Of a DNA stretch of 64,000 bases, positions 41,379-49,675 are shown in pieces. Made by a program: the position numbers and the translations under genes. Under the pieces are notes generated by a model. That model ran no database searches. It had not been told where the DNA came from and was given only the letters and a program-made list of their open reading frames with translations. The stretch's first letter is position 1; every line of letters begins with the position of its first letter. The stretch comes from Rhodobacter sp. (GTDB taxonomy: Bacteria; Pseudomonadota; Alphaproteobacteria; Rhodobacterales; Rhodobacteraceae), in assembly GCA_020637555.1 (NCBI GenBank), contig JACKKF010000013.1, positions 372,001-436,000 on the forward strand, written 5' to 3'.

Positions 41379-42905
41379 TCAGGGCGCGGCATGGCCGGCG
41401 ATGCTGGCGGCGTGCCGGGCGATGCGGGCCATCCAGCGCACAGCGTCGGTTCGGTCGAACAGATCCTGGACCCGTTCACCCATGATCCGCTGGTGCAGCG
41501 TCAGGTCGCGATAGATCAAGGCGCGGCGCTCGATCAGCGAGGCCAGCCGCGCCAGTTGCGCCGCGGTCGTGTCGGCCGATCTGAGGCGCCCGGCCAGCGC
41601 CCGCGCGGCGCGGCGCAGGCGGGCGTTGCCGGCGATCACCGACAGGGGTGCGCGCCGCTCCAGACGGGCACCCAGGCGTTGCAGATGGTCCATCCGATGC
41701 AGAAGGGCGGTCAGCCGATCCTGCAGGTCCCGCCGCCCGTCCGGCAGGCGCAACTGGGCGAGATAATCCTCGAGCCGGTCCTGGGCCGGCCCCAGCCTGG
41801 GCGTCAGTGTCGCCAGCGGGCGCAGGTCCGCCTGCGGACCCAGCGCGGCGGCGACGGCATTGAAGGCCAGCCTCTGCATCGCGGTTGCCGTGGCTTCGGC
41901 TGCCGTCAGGGCGGCCTCGGGTTCGGACCTGAGCAGGGGGTCCAGCGCGCGGGTCAGGCCGTCGTCCTCGTCCGGGATCAACCACATCACCAGCGCGGCA
42001 AAACGCGCGGTCAGCGGCAGGAAGATCAGGGCCCCGACCAGGTTGAAGCCGGTATGAAACAACACCAGCGCGGTCAGGTCGTCGCCGCCCAGACGATGCA
42101 GCAGGGGCGCCAGCAGACCCAGCATCGGAAAGGCCAGAACGGCGGTGCCGAGGTTGAACAACGTATTGGCAAGCGCGGTCTGCCGCATCGCCCGCCTGCC
42201 CCCCAGCGAGGCCAGAAGCGCCGTCAGCGTGGTGCCAAGATTGAGCCCGATCACCAGGGCGGCCGCCTGCGCAAAGGTGAGCGCGCCGCCCGCAAGCAGC
42301 ACGAGGGTGATCGCCATCCCGGCCGAGGAGCTTTGTACAACGGCGACCAGCGCAAAGCCGATACCGATCAGCATCAGCCGGCCCGCCATCGTGTCACCGG
42401 GCAGGCGATCGGGGCTGAGCCATCCCTGGGCCAGCGCGGCCACCCCCTGCATCAGGTCCAGCCCGATGAACAGCAGGCACATGCCGATGACGCCCCGCGC
42501 CACCCGGGTCATCCGCCCGTGGCCCAGCAGCAGCGTCAGCGCGGCCACGAACAGGACCGGCTGCGCAAGGACGCCGATCTTCAGCTTGATGCCAAGAAAG
42601 GTGACGATCCAACCGGTGACAGTGGTGCCCACATTGGCGCCATAGAGCACCCCCAGCGATTGCGGAAAACCGATCAGGCCCGCGCCGACGAACCCCACCG
42701 TCATCACCGTTGTCGCGCTGGACGACTGGATGAGTGCCGTCGCAGCCGCACCCGTCATCGCACCGCGCAGCGGTGTTCCGGTGAACCGCGTCAGCGCATG
42801 GCGCAGCCCGGGACCGGCGGCATCGCGCAACGAATCGGTCAGGATCTTCATCCCGAACAGAAACAGTCCGATGCCACCCAGAACGGTGAGGAGCCCGTCG
42901 CTCAT
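41379..42905 (-). CDS. Na/Pi cotransporter family protein (PhoU-like C-terminus)
   Basis: A 508-residue inner-membrane protein. The N-terminal half holds about eight helices with the Na/Pi cotransporter repeats QSSSATTVMTVGF and VQSSSAGMAITLVL (two QSSS motifs), each followed by a GANVGTTVT/GLNLGTTLT stretch. The C-terminal 180 residues form a PhoU-like helical domain rich in Ala, Arg and Leu. The start is 42905; the upstream in-frame start would read through the thiolase. It probably carries phosphate or an organic anion with sodium. It overlaps no gene and begins 8 bases after the thiolase stop. Confidence 0.92.
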   Translation of the reverse strand: MSDGLLTVLGGIGLFLFGMKILTDSLRDAAGPGLRHALTRFTGTPLRGAMTGAAATALIQSSSATTVMTVGFVGAGLIGFPQSLGVLYGANVGTTVTGWIVTFLGIKLKIGVLAQPVLFVAALTLLLGHGRMTRVARGVIGMCLLFIGLDLMQGVAALAQGWLSPDRLPGDTMAGRLMLIGIGFALVAVVQSSSAGMAITLVLLAGGALTFAQAAALVIGLNLGTTLTALLASLGGRRAMRQTALANTLFNLGTAVLAFPMLGLLAPLLHRLGGDDLTALVLFHTGFNLVGALIFLPLTARFAALVMWLIPDEDDGLTRALDPLLRSEPEAALTAAEATATAMQRLAFNAVAAALGPQADLRPLATLTPRLGPAQDRLEDYLAQLRLPDGRRDLQDRLTALLHRMDHLQRLGARLERRAPLSVIAGNARLRRAARALAGRLRSADTTAAQLARLASLIERRALIYRDLTLHQRIMGERVQDLFDRTDAVRWMARIARHAASIAGHAAP

Positions 42906-42912
42906 TCCTGCC

Positions 42913-44091
42913 TTAGGGCCGCTCGATGGCGATGGCCGTGCCCTCGCCGCCGCCGATGCAGATTGCCGCGACGCCACGTTTCAGGCCGCGGTTCTCCAGC
43001 GCGTGCAACAAGGTCACGATGATCCGCGCGCCCGATGCACCGATGGGGTGCCCCAACGCGCAGGCGCCGCCGTTCACGTTCATCTTTTCCCGCGGAATGC
43101 CCAGATCCTGCATGAACGCCATGGGCACCACGGCGAAGGCTTCGTTCACCTCCCACAGATCGACCGACTCGACCGACCAACCCAGCCGTTTCAACAACTT
43201 TCGGGCCGCGGGAATGGGGGCGGTGCTGAACCAGCCCGGTTCCTGCGCATGGCTGGCATGACCGCGGATCACCGCGCGGATCGGGGCACCCAGGGCTTCG
43301 GCCCGGGTGCGGGTTGCCAGAACCAGCGCCGCCGCCCCGTCCGAGATCGACGAGGCATTCGCAGCCGTGACCGTGCCGTCCTTGCGGAAGGCGGGCTTCA
43401 GGGTCGGGATCTTCTCGGGCCGCGCGTTCGCGGGCTGCTCGTCGGCGGTGACCGTCATCTCGCCCTTGCGGGTCTGCACGGTGACCGCGGCGATTTCGCC
43501 GTCAAAGGCGCCGTCCGCCTGGGCCGCCAGCGCGTTGGTCAGCGACCCCAGGGCATAGTCGTCCTGTGCCTCGCGCGTGAACTGGTATTTCTCGGCGCAA
43601 TCCTCGGCAAAGGTGCCCATCAGGCGCCCCTTGTCATAGGCATCTTCCAGCCCGTCCAGGAACATGTGGTCGATGACCCGGCCATGGCCGATCCGTGCCC
43701 CGCCGCGCATCTGCGGCAGCAGATAGGGGGCTTCGGTCATGCTCTCCATCCCGCCGGCGACCATCAGGCCGGTGTGCCCCAGCGCAAGCTGGTCATGCGC
43801 GATCATCACCGCCTTCATGCCGGAGCCGCACATCTTGTTCAGCGTGGTCGCGGGGACCTCCTGGCCGAGGCCGGCCCTGAACCCGGCCTGCCGGGCCGGG
43901 GCCTGTCCCTGGCCGGCGGGCAGCACGCAGCCCATCAGCAGTTCCTCGACACTTTCGGGCGGTGTGCCCGCGCTTTCCAGCGCGGCTGCGATTGCCGTGC
44001 CGCCCAGGTCGGCCGCCGTGACCCCGCTGAAGACGCCCTGGAACCCGCCCATGGGCGTGCGCGCGGCGCCGATGATGACAACTTCGGACAT
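42913..44091 (-). CDS. Acetyl-CoA acetyltransferase (thiolase)
   Basis: A 392-residue class II thiolase that joins or cleaves acetyl-CoA units. The nucleophilic Cys is in NKMCGSGMKAV, the His in GGACALGHPIGASG and the second Cys in AICIGGGEG; NEAFA is also present. It is full-length. Biosynthetic (PhaA-like) or degradative use cannot be told. The Na/Pi-like gene follows 8 bases on, possibly co-transcribed. Confidence 0.94.
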   Translation of the reverse strand: MSEVVIIGAARTPMGGFQGVFSGVTAADLGGTAIAAALESAGTPPESVEELLMGCVLPAGQGQAPARQAGFRAGLGQEVPATTLNKMCGSGMKAVMIAHDQLALGHTGLMVAGGMESMTEAPYLLPQMRGGARIGHGRVIDHMFLDGLEDAYDKGRLMGTFAEDCAEKYQFTREAQDDYALGSLTNALAAQADGAFDGEIAAVTVQTRKGEMTVTADEQPANARPEKIPTLKPAFRKDGTVTAANASSISDGAAALVLATRTRAEALGAPIRAVIRGHASHAQEPGWFSTAPIPAARKLLKRLGWSVESVDLWEVNEAFAVVPMAFMQDLGIPREKMNVNGGACALGHPIGASGARIIVTLLHALENRGLKRGVAAICIGGGEGTAIAIERP

Positions 44092-44175
44092 GGGCCTCTC
44101 CTTCGGTCGTGAACCTTTTGGAAAGACTTACCGCCTAGGCTGGTGCGGGAACAAGCTGCGAATGTGGAGGCGAGT

Positions 44176-44514
44176 GTGGACATAAGCACGCATCGATCGG
44201 GGCAGGCTCTGGTCCTGACGATCCAGGACAGCCGTGTGGACGCGGCCGTCGCGATCGACTTCAAGGAGGCCGTGCGAAACGCGGCCGAAATGGAAAGCGG
44301 CTCGCCCGTGATCCTGGACCTTTCGCGGGTCACGTTCCTGGACAGCAGCGGGCTGGGTGCGGTGGTTGCGGTGATGAAGCTGCTGGGATCGGATCGCCCG
44401 CTCCAGCTCGCGGCGCTGACCCCGCCCGTTGCCAAGGTCTTTCGCCTGACGCGCATGGACAGTGTCTTTACCATCCACGCGCAAGCGCCCGGCAGTCTGA
44501 AGGCCGTGGGATGA
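44176..44514 (+). CDS. STAS-domain anti-sigma factor antagonist
   Basis: A 112-residue STAS protein of the SpoIIAA/RsbV type. It has VDAAVAIDFKEAV and the phosphorylatable Ser motif VTFLDSSGLGAVVAV. It would relieve sigma sequestration when unphosphorylated. The start is GTG at 44176 with GGAGG 5 bases before it; a GTG at 44143 is in frame but without a site. It is co-translated with the anti-sigma kinase (ATGA overlap). Confidence 0.88.
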   Translation: MDISTHRSGQALVLTIQDSRVDAAVAIDFKEAVRNAAEMESGSPVILDLSRVTFLDSSGLGAVVAVMKLLGSDRPLQLAALTPPVAKVFRLTRMDSVFTIHAQAPGSLKAVG

Positions 44515-45026
44515 TCGTGGGCAACAGGGGGCCTGACATGCCGGACTCCGCCTTTCCCGCCAGCGTTGCCGGACCTGCCGATCGTGGCAATCCGCCCGGA
44601 CACTGGTGTTTCGCGCGCCGGTTTCCGGCCGGGGATCGGGAAACCCGCCGGATTCTCGCCGATCTGATCGATGGTCTGGGTCAGGCCGGGGTCGGTGAAG
44701 ATGACCGGTCCAACGCCGAACTGATCCTGGCCGAAGTGCTGAACAACATCGCCGAGCACGCCTATGCCGATGGGGCCGGGCCGGTCGAACTGCGGGTCGA
44801 GGTGCAGCGCAACGGTCTGGCCTGCCAGATCGCCGATCGTGGCCGACCGATGCCCGCCAGCGACGCACCCGATCCCAGCCTGCCGCTGATCGCCCCGCCC
44901 GATCACCTTCCTGAGGGCGGGTTCGGCTGGCACATCATCCGCTGCCTGACCAGTGAATTGCGCTATGCGCGCGATCACGGGTGGAACCGATTGACCATGC
45001 ACATGCCCTGGTCCGGCTATGACTGA
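44511..45026 (+). CDS. RsbW/SpoIIAB-like anti-sigma factor serine kinase
   Basis: A 171-residue HATPase_c protein: N-box ELILAEVLNNIAEHAY, G1 IADRGRP and G2 GGFGWHIIRCL are present in order. It would phosphorylate the STAS protein upstream. The usual sigma factor partner is not in the window, so the pair is an orphan partner-switching module. About 38 residues of unclear N-terminus precede the domain. An in-frame ATG at 44538 is an alternative start. Confidence 0.86.
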   Translation: MIVGNRGPDMPDSAFPASVAGPADRGNPPGHWCFARRFPAGDRETRRILADLIDGLGQAGVGEDDRSNAELILAEVLNNIAEHAYADGAGPVELRVEVQRNGLACQIADRGRPMPASDAPDPSLPLIAPPDHLPEGGFGWHIIRCLTSELRYARDHGWNRLTMHMPWSGYD

Positions 45027-45083
45027 CACCGGAAAAACCGCCCGGTCTCTGGCCCGATCACTGGCCCGGTCGCCGAGGTGGGG

Positions 45084-45410
45084 TCAGTTCAGTTGAACCT
45101 GCAGCGGGTAGAACCCGTCCTCGAAATCGCCGAACAACTCGGGCAGATCCGGGTGGTCCACGGGTTCCCCTGTCTCGTCCGCGATCAGGTTCTGTTCCGA
45201 CACATAGGCGACGTAATAGGAATTATCGTTCTCGGCCAGCAGGTGATAGAAGGGCTGGTCCTTTGAGGGGCGGCTGTCCTCGGGGATGGCGTCATACCAT
45301 TCCTGAGTGTTGGCGAACATCGCGTCGACGTCAAAGACCACCCCCCGGAAGGGATGCTTCCGGTGGCGGACAACCTGTCCAAGCCTGAATTTCGCCTGTG
45401 ACGTCAGCAT
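45084..45410 (-). CDS. hspQ: Heat shock protein HspQ
   Basis: A 108-residue member of the HspQ family, a small heat-shock protein that affects DnaA stability and Lon specificity in enterobacteria. It has the motifs KFRLGQVVRHRKHPFRGVVFDVD, the PEDSRPSKDQPFYHLLAE stretch and YVSEQNLI. It converges on the anti-sigma gene. About 250 bases separate it from the divergent transglycosylase gene, with no clear sigma-32 site found. Confidence 0.93.
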   Translation of the reverse strand: MLTSQAKFRLGQVVRHRKHPFRGVVFDVDAMFANTQEWYDAIPEDSRPSKDQPFYHLLAENDNSYYVAYVSEQNLIADETGEPVDHPDLPELFGDFEDGFYPLQVQLN

Positions 45411-45658
45411 GAACGACCTCTTTCAGTCGGTTTTCTATCGTGAGTCGCGGCGAAAGGTCCATACGATGCATGCAGGGGCGGCGGAAACAGACTGTGAAAA
45501 CCGCCCCAACAGTGGCTGAAATACGGCAGAAATGTGGCAGCGGCGTCGCCGGATCGCTTTCTGCACCCTGCCGACAGGGAATTTACCGCCAAACCGTTTC
45601 AAATTTCCCCGAAATCGGCTAGGAAGGAGAAAAGACTATAAAAACTTGAGGCAGATTC

Positions 45659-46246
45659 ATGAGCAGCGTTCTCCGCCTGGTGGCGGTGGCCTTCCTGTTG
45701 GCGTCCTGTGGTGGGGGCCGCGATCATTCGCCGCCGCGCAACCTTGACGATGCCTGCGCGCTGGCGACCGAACGACCGGCCTATTTCCGCGCGATGCGCG
45801 ATACCGAACGGCGCTGGAACGTCCCGGTTCCGGTGCAGATGGCAATCATCCACGCGGAAAGCCGTTTCGATGGCGACGCGCGCACGCCGCATCGGTATGC
45901 GCTGGGTGTCATTCCGCTGGGGCGCCAAAGCTCGGCCTATGGCTACAGCCAGGCCCTGGACGGCACATGGGAGGACTATCAGTCCCAGACCCGCAACCGC
46001 CACGCGCGCCGCGACAACATCGAGGACGCGACCGATTTCATCGGTTGGTATGCCTCGGAAGCCTATGCGCGCAACGGCATCCACCCGACCGACGCGCGCG
46101 ATCTCTACCTGTCCTATCACGAGGGGCACGCCGGCTACGCCCGGGGCAGCCACAACAGCCAGCGCTGGCTGACCGATCTGGCCGATCGCGTGGCACAGCG
46201 CGCCGCCATGTATGACGCGCAACTGCGGGCCTGCAACCGACGCTGA
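45659..46246 (+). CDS. Lipoprotein lytic transglycosylase (SLT domain)
   Basis: A 195-residue protein with a lipobox in VAFLLASCGGG (lipidated Cys17) and a transglycosylase SLT-type domain: catalytic Glu in AIIHAESRFDGDAR, SSAYGYSQALDGTW and LYLSYHEGHAGYARG. It would cleave glycan strands of peptidoglycan at the outer membrane. A TATAAA (45636-45641) upstream could be its -10. It converges on lolA with 2 bases between the stops. Confidence 0.9.
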   Translation: MSSVLRLVAVAFLLASCGGGRDHSPPRNLDDACALATERPAYFRAMRDTERRWNVPVPVQMAIIHAESRFDGDARTPHRYALGVIPLGRQSSAYGYSQALDGTWEDYQSQTRNRHARRDNIEDATDFIGWYASEAYARNGIHPTDARDLYLSYHEGHAGYARGSHNSQRWLTDLADRVAQRAAMYDAQLRACNRR

Positions 46247-46248
46247 TC

Positions 46249-46866
46249 TCAGCGGTTGATGGTCAGACCTCGGCGCTGCATCTCGGCGTCGAGGTTGAAC
46301 AGCAGCGACCCCAGCGACACCCCGGTGCGGAACGTGCCCAGGATCACCGTCGTCTCCTGCCCGGTGTCATCGGTGACGACCCATTGCCGCAGTTCGGTCG
46401 GATTCGCGCTGAACGCCAGGCGAATGCTGCCGTATTCCGGATGATCGGGGTCCTGTGCGACCACATTGGTGACAGGTCCGTCCTGCGTATGCCCGACGAT
46501 CATGTTGGCGCGGTCCAGGTTCACCGGATCGTCCAGGATCAGGGCCAGCGGCGTGCGGCTGAGCGGGTAGGTCGTCGGCCCCGCGTTCGAGCGCGCGTCG
46601 AAAATGAACACGGACCCCGCCGAGGCGAGCACAAGCGTGCGGTCCGGTGCATCGTATTCGAACCGGATGCGCCCGGGGCGGCGGATCATCAGCCGCCCGG
46701 TGGACAGGCTGCCATCGGGGTTGATCTGGGTGAAATCCGCCTGAGCTGTCAGGAAGCTGTTGAAATAACGCGATATCTCGGACAGCGGAATGGGCTGTGC
46801 CGCAGCGGGCGTGGCCAGCATCAGCGGAGCGAGGGACAGGGCGGCAAGGAACGAACGGCGTTTCAT
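46249..46866 (-). CDS. lolA: Outer-membrane lipoprotein carrier protein
   Basis: A 205-residue periplasmic chaperone carrying lipoproteins from LolCDE to the outer membrane. A signal peptide (MKRRSFLAALSLAPLMLATPAAAQ) is followed by the family domain: FNSFLTAQADFTQINPDGSLSTGRLMIRRPGRIRFEYD, and a C-terminal NADP-free strand-rich stretch. Orthologs of similar length occur in Rhodobacterales. No LolB in the window. Confidence 0.88.
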   Translation of the reverse strand: MKRRSFLAALSLAPLMLATPAAAQPIPLSEISRYFNSFLTAQADFTQINPDGSLSTGRLMIRRPGRIRFEYDAPDRTLVLASAGSVFIFDARSNAGPTTYPLSRTPLALILDDPVNLDRANMIVGHTQDGPVTNVVAQDPDHPEYGSIRLAFSANPTELRQWVVTDDTGQETTVILGTFRTGVSLGSLLFNLDAEMQRRGLTINR

Positions 46867-46948
46867 GTCTCAGAAATACCGCAGCCGCGTCGCCGCTGCA
46901 TCCGCGAAGTGACTCACGCTCCAACACAAGCGCGAGACAGCAGCGGAA

Positions 46949-46977
46949 TCCCGCCCGGGACGGTGTCTCGGGCGGGA
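46949..46977 (-). terminator. Long GC stem-loop after the 1-Cys peroxiredoxin gene
   Basis: A 13-bp stem TCCCGCCCGGGAC/GTCTCGGGCGGGA with one G-U pair and a 3-nt loop lies 18 bases past the peroxiredoxin stop. It has no U run, so termination may depend on Rho or it may protect the 3' end. Confidence 0.5.
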
Positions 46978-46994
46978 CGGGACTCGGCTGGCGA

Positions 46995-47648
46995 TCAAGC
47001 CGGTGCCTTGGTCTTGCGCAGGTAGGGCAGGGGCACGTCGATCTGGCCGAAGCGCGCCTTGGCATCCTCGGTCGAGACGGACAGCGCCACGATCACGTCG
47101 TCGCCCGGTTGCCAGTCGGCCGGGGTCGCAAACGGCTGACCGTCGGTCTGGCGGATCGCATCCAGCGCACGCAGGATTTCCGAGAAGTTGCGCCCGACCG
47201 ACATCGGATAGATCAGCATCAGGCGGATTTTCTTGTCGGGTCCGATGATGAAGGTCGTGCGCACGGTCGCGGTGTCGTTGGCGGTGCGACCGTCGGGCAG
47301 ATAGGCCTCGGCGGGCAGCATGTCATAAAGCTTGGCGACCTTGAGCTCAGGGTCGGCGATGATCGGGAAGGACATCGCCGTGCCGCCATAGGTCTGCACG
47401 TCGTCCATCCATTTCTTGTGTTCCTCGACCCCGTCGATCGAGATGCCGGCCAGCTTGCAGTTGCGCTTGGCGAACTCGCCGGCCAGTTTCGCGGCGGCCG
47501 AGAATTCGGTGGTGCAGACCGGCGTGAAATCCTTGGGGTGGCTGAACAGGACCGTGTAGCCGTCGCCGATATAGTCGTGCCAGGTCAGGGTTCCCTGGGT
47601 GGTTTCGGCGGTGAAGTTCGGGGCAACGTCGTTGATGCGCAGGCTCAT
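46995..47648 (-). CDS. 1-Cys peroxiredoxin (Prx6 family)
   Basis: A 217-residue peroxidase. The peroxidatic Cys45 lies in SHPKDFTPVCTTEF; WHDYIGDGYTVLFSH, AGISIDGVEEHKKWM and the C-terminal segment are of the Prx6 type. A second Cys (RNCKL, about 62) is not in the usual resolving place. The start at 47648 gives MSLRINDVAPNF. It is divergent from the aldehyde dehydrogenase gene. Confidence 0.93.
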   Translation of the reverse strand: MSLRINDVAPNFTAETTQGTLTWHDYIGDGYTVLFSHPKDFTPVCTTEFSAAAKLAGEFAKRNCKLAGISIDGVEEHKKWMDDVQTYGGTAMSFPIIADPELKVAKLYDMLPAEAYLPDGRTANDTATVRTTFIIGPDKKIRLMLIYPMSVGRNFSEILRALDAIRQTDGQPFATPADWQPGDDVIVALSVSTEDAKARFGQIDVPLPYLRKTKAPA

Positions 47649-47758
47649 GGCAATCCTTTCCGTTCGCTTGAGGAAATCGTGTGATATCGAGATAGGGGTC
47701 GGGGCGTCGATTGATAACCCCTCCCCTTGCCCTTGTCTTGGGGGAGTGACAGTCTGTC

Positions 47759-47770
47759 GCGAAATTTCGC
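47759..47770. promoter_or_regulatory. Perfect palindrome upstream of the aldehyde dehydrogenase
   Basis: The 12-base perfect palindrome GCGAAATTTCGC ends just 11 bases before the dehydrogenase start and about 111 bases from the peroxiredoxin start. Its place next to the ribosome-binding site suggests an operator; the factor is unknown. Confidence 0.35.
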
Positions 47771-47781
47771 AGGAGACCGCC

Positions 47782-49227
47782 ATGCTGGACAAGCGCAAGT
47801 TCTATATCAACGGGGCCTGGGTGGACCCGGTCGACGGGCGCGATCTGGATGTCATCGACCCATCGACCGAAGAGGCGGTGGCCGTCATCTCGCTGGGCGG
47901 ACCTGCCGACACCGACGCCGCCGTGGCCGCCGCCCGGGCCGCGTTGCCGGGTTTCATGCAATCCGCCCCGGCCGAGAGGCTGGACCTGGTGAAGCGCATC
48001 CTCGAGGTCTACAAGCGCCGCAATGACGAGATGGGCGACGCGATCAGCCTGGAAATGGGCGCGCCGATCGACATGGCCCGCACCGCGCAGTCGGGCTCGG
48101 GCACCTGGCATATCGAGAATTTCATCCGCGCCTTTGACCAGATCGCATGGGAAGCGCCGCTGAGCGACAAGGCGCCCGAGGACCGGATCATCAAGGAGGC
48201 GGTCGGGGTCTGTGCGCTGATCACGCCCTGGAACTGGCCGATGAACCAGGTCACTCTGAAGGTGATCCCGGCCCTTCTGGCGGGCTGCACGATGGTGCTG
48301 AAGCCGTCGGAAATCGCGCCGCTGTCGTCGATGCTGTTCGCCGAAATCCTGGACGAGGCCGGGGTGCCCCCGGGGGTGTTCAACCTGGTGAATGGCGATG
48401 GCGTCGGCGTCGGAACGCGGCTGTCGGGGCACCCCGACGTGGACATGGTCAGCTTCACGGGGTCGACCCGTGCGGGTATCGCGATTTCCAGAAACGCGGC
48501 CGAGACGCTGAAGCACGTGCACCTGGAACTGGGCGGCAAGGGGGCGAACATCATCTTTGCGGACGCCGACGAAAAGGCGGTGGTGCGTGGCGCGCGGCAT
48601 TGCTTCAACAACACCGGGCAATCGTGCAACGCCCCGACCCGGATGCTGGTCGAACGGGCGATCTATGACAAGGCGGTCGAGATCGCGGCCGAGACGGCGG
48701 GCAAGACCCGCGTTGCCAGCGCCCACGAGACCGGCAACCATATCGGCCCGGTTGTCAGCCAGGCGCAGTATGACAAGATCCAGGGCCTGATCCAGAAAGG
48801 CATCGACGAAGGCGCGCGGCTGGTCGCGGGCGGGCTGGGCCGTCCGGATGGGCTGAACCGGGGCTATTTCGTGCGTCCGACCGTGTTCGCGGATGTGAAC
48901 AACGACATGACCATCGCGCGCGAGGAGATCTTTGGCCCGGTTCTGTCGATCATTCCCTTCGACACCGAGGCCGAGGCCCTGCGGATCGCCAACGACACCC
49001 CGTACGGGCTGACGAACTACGTCCAGTCGCAGGATGGCGCAAAGCGCAACCGTCTGGCACGGCATCTGCGGTCTGGCATGGTCGAGATGAACGGCAAGTC
49101 GCGCGGGCGCGGGTCGCCGTTCGGTGGCATGAAGGCCTCGGGTCGCGGGCGCGAGGGGGGTGTCTGGGGGATCGAGGATTTCCTCGAGGTCAAGGCCGTC
49201 TCGGGCTGGTCCGCGGACGACGTGTGA
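47782..49227 (+). CDS. Aldehyde dehydrogenase family protein
   Basis: A 481-residue NAD(P)-dependent aldehyde dehydrogenase. Catalytic Cys282 is in FNNTGQSCNAPTRM, the general base Glu249 in LELGGKGAN; the oxyanion Asn151 (TPWNWP) and the NAD-binding FTGSTRAG are present. AGGAGA precedes the ATG. The substrate is not known. The HIT gene starts 10 bases later. Confidence 0.94.
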   Translation: MLDKRKFYINGAWVDPVDGRDLDVIDPSTEEAVAVISLGGPADTDAAVAAARAALPGFMQSAPAERLDLVKRILEVYKRRNDEMGDAISLEMGAPIDMARTAQSGSGTWHIENFIRAFDQIAWEAPLSDKAPEDRIIKEAVGVCALITPWNWPMNQVTLKVIPALLAGCTMVLKPSEIAPLSSMLFAEILDEAGVPPGVFNLVNGDGVGVGTRLSGHPDVDMVSFTGSTRAGIAISRNAAETLKHVHLELGGKGANIIFADADEKAVVRGARHCFNNTGQSCNAPTRMLVERAIYDKAVEIAAETAGKTRVASAHETGNHIGPVVSQAQYDKIQGLIQKGIDEGARLVAGGLGRPDGLNRGYFVRPTVFADVNNDMTIAREEIFGPVLSIIPFDTEAEALRIANDTPYGLTNYVQSQDGAKRNRLARHLRSGMVEMNGKSRGRGSPFGGMKASGRGREGGVWGIEDFLEVKAVSGWSADDV

Positions 49228-49237
49228 GGGCAGAACA

Positions 49238-49627
49238 ATGGCGTATGTCTATGACACGAACAACATCTTCGCGAAGATCCTGCGTGGAGAGATCCCCTGC
49301 AACAAGCTGCTGGAGACCGAGCATTCGCTGGCTTTCCACGATATCCGCCCGCAGGCGCCGGTGCATGTGCTGGTCATCCCCAAGGGGCCCTATGTGACCT
49401 TTGACCATTTCGCGCTGGAGGCCACGGATGCCGAACGCGCCGATTTCGTCGCGGCCATCGGGCAGGTTTGCAAGACCCTGGGCATTCAACCGGGCGAGGG
49501 TGGCACGGGCTATCGTGCGATTTCGAATGCCGGCGACGACGGGGTGCAGGAAGTGCCGCACCTGCATGTGCACATCATGTCGGGGCGGATGCTGGGTCAT
49601 ATGGTCAGCCGCCCGCCGACGGAATGA
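49238..49627 (+). CDS. HIT-family nucleotide-binding protein (HinT-like)
   Basis: A 129-residue HIT protein with the catalytic triad motif PHLHVHIMSG and the N-terminal DTNNIFAKILRGEIPCNKL. HinT-type proteins hydrolyse adenosine phosphoramidates. Ten bases separate it from the aldehyde dehydrogenase stop, and a terminator follows, so the two genes form one unit. Confidence 0.93.
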   Translation: MAYVYDTNNIFAKILRGEIPCNKLLETEHSLAFHDIRPQAPVHVLVIPKGPYVTFDHFALEATDAERADFVAAIGQVCKTLGIQPGEGGTGYRAISNAGDDGVQEVPHLHVHIMSGRMLGHMVSRPPTE

Positions 49628-49628
49628 C

Positions 49629-49651
49629 AAGGGGGCCTTGCGGCCCCCTTT
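49629..49651 (+). terminator. Rho-independent terminator after the HIT gene
   Basis: A 9-bp stem AAGGGGGCC/GGCCCCCTT with a 4-nt loop and TTT follows the stop by two bases; it may serve both strands, since the molybdenum hydroxylase gene ends at 49676. Confidence 0.75.
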
Positions 49652-49675
49652 GACCACCGCACCGCGCGCCCCAGG

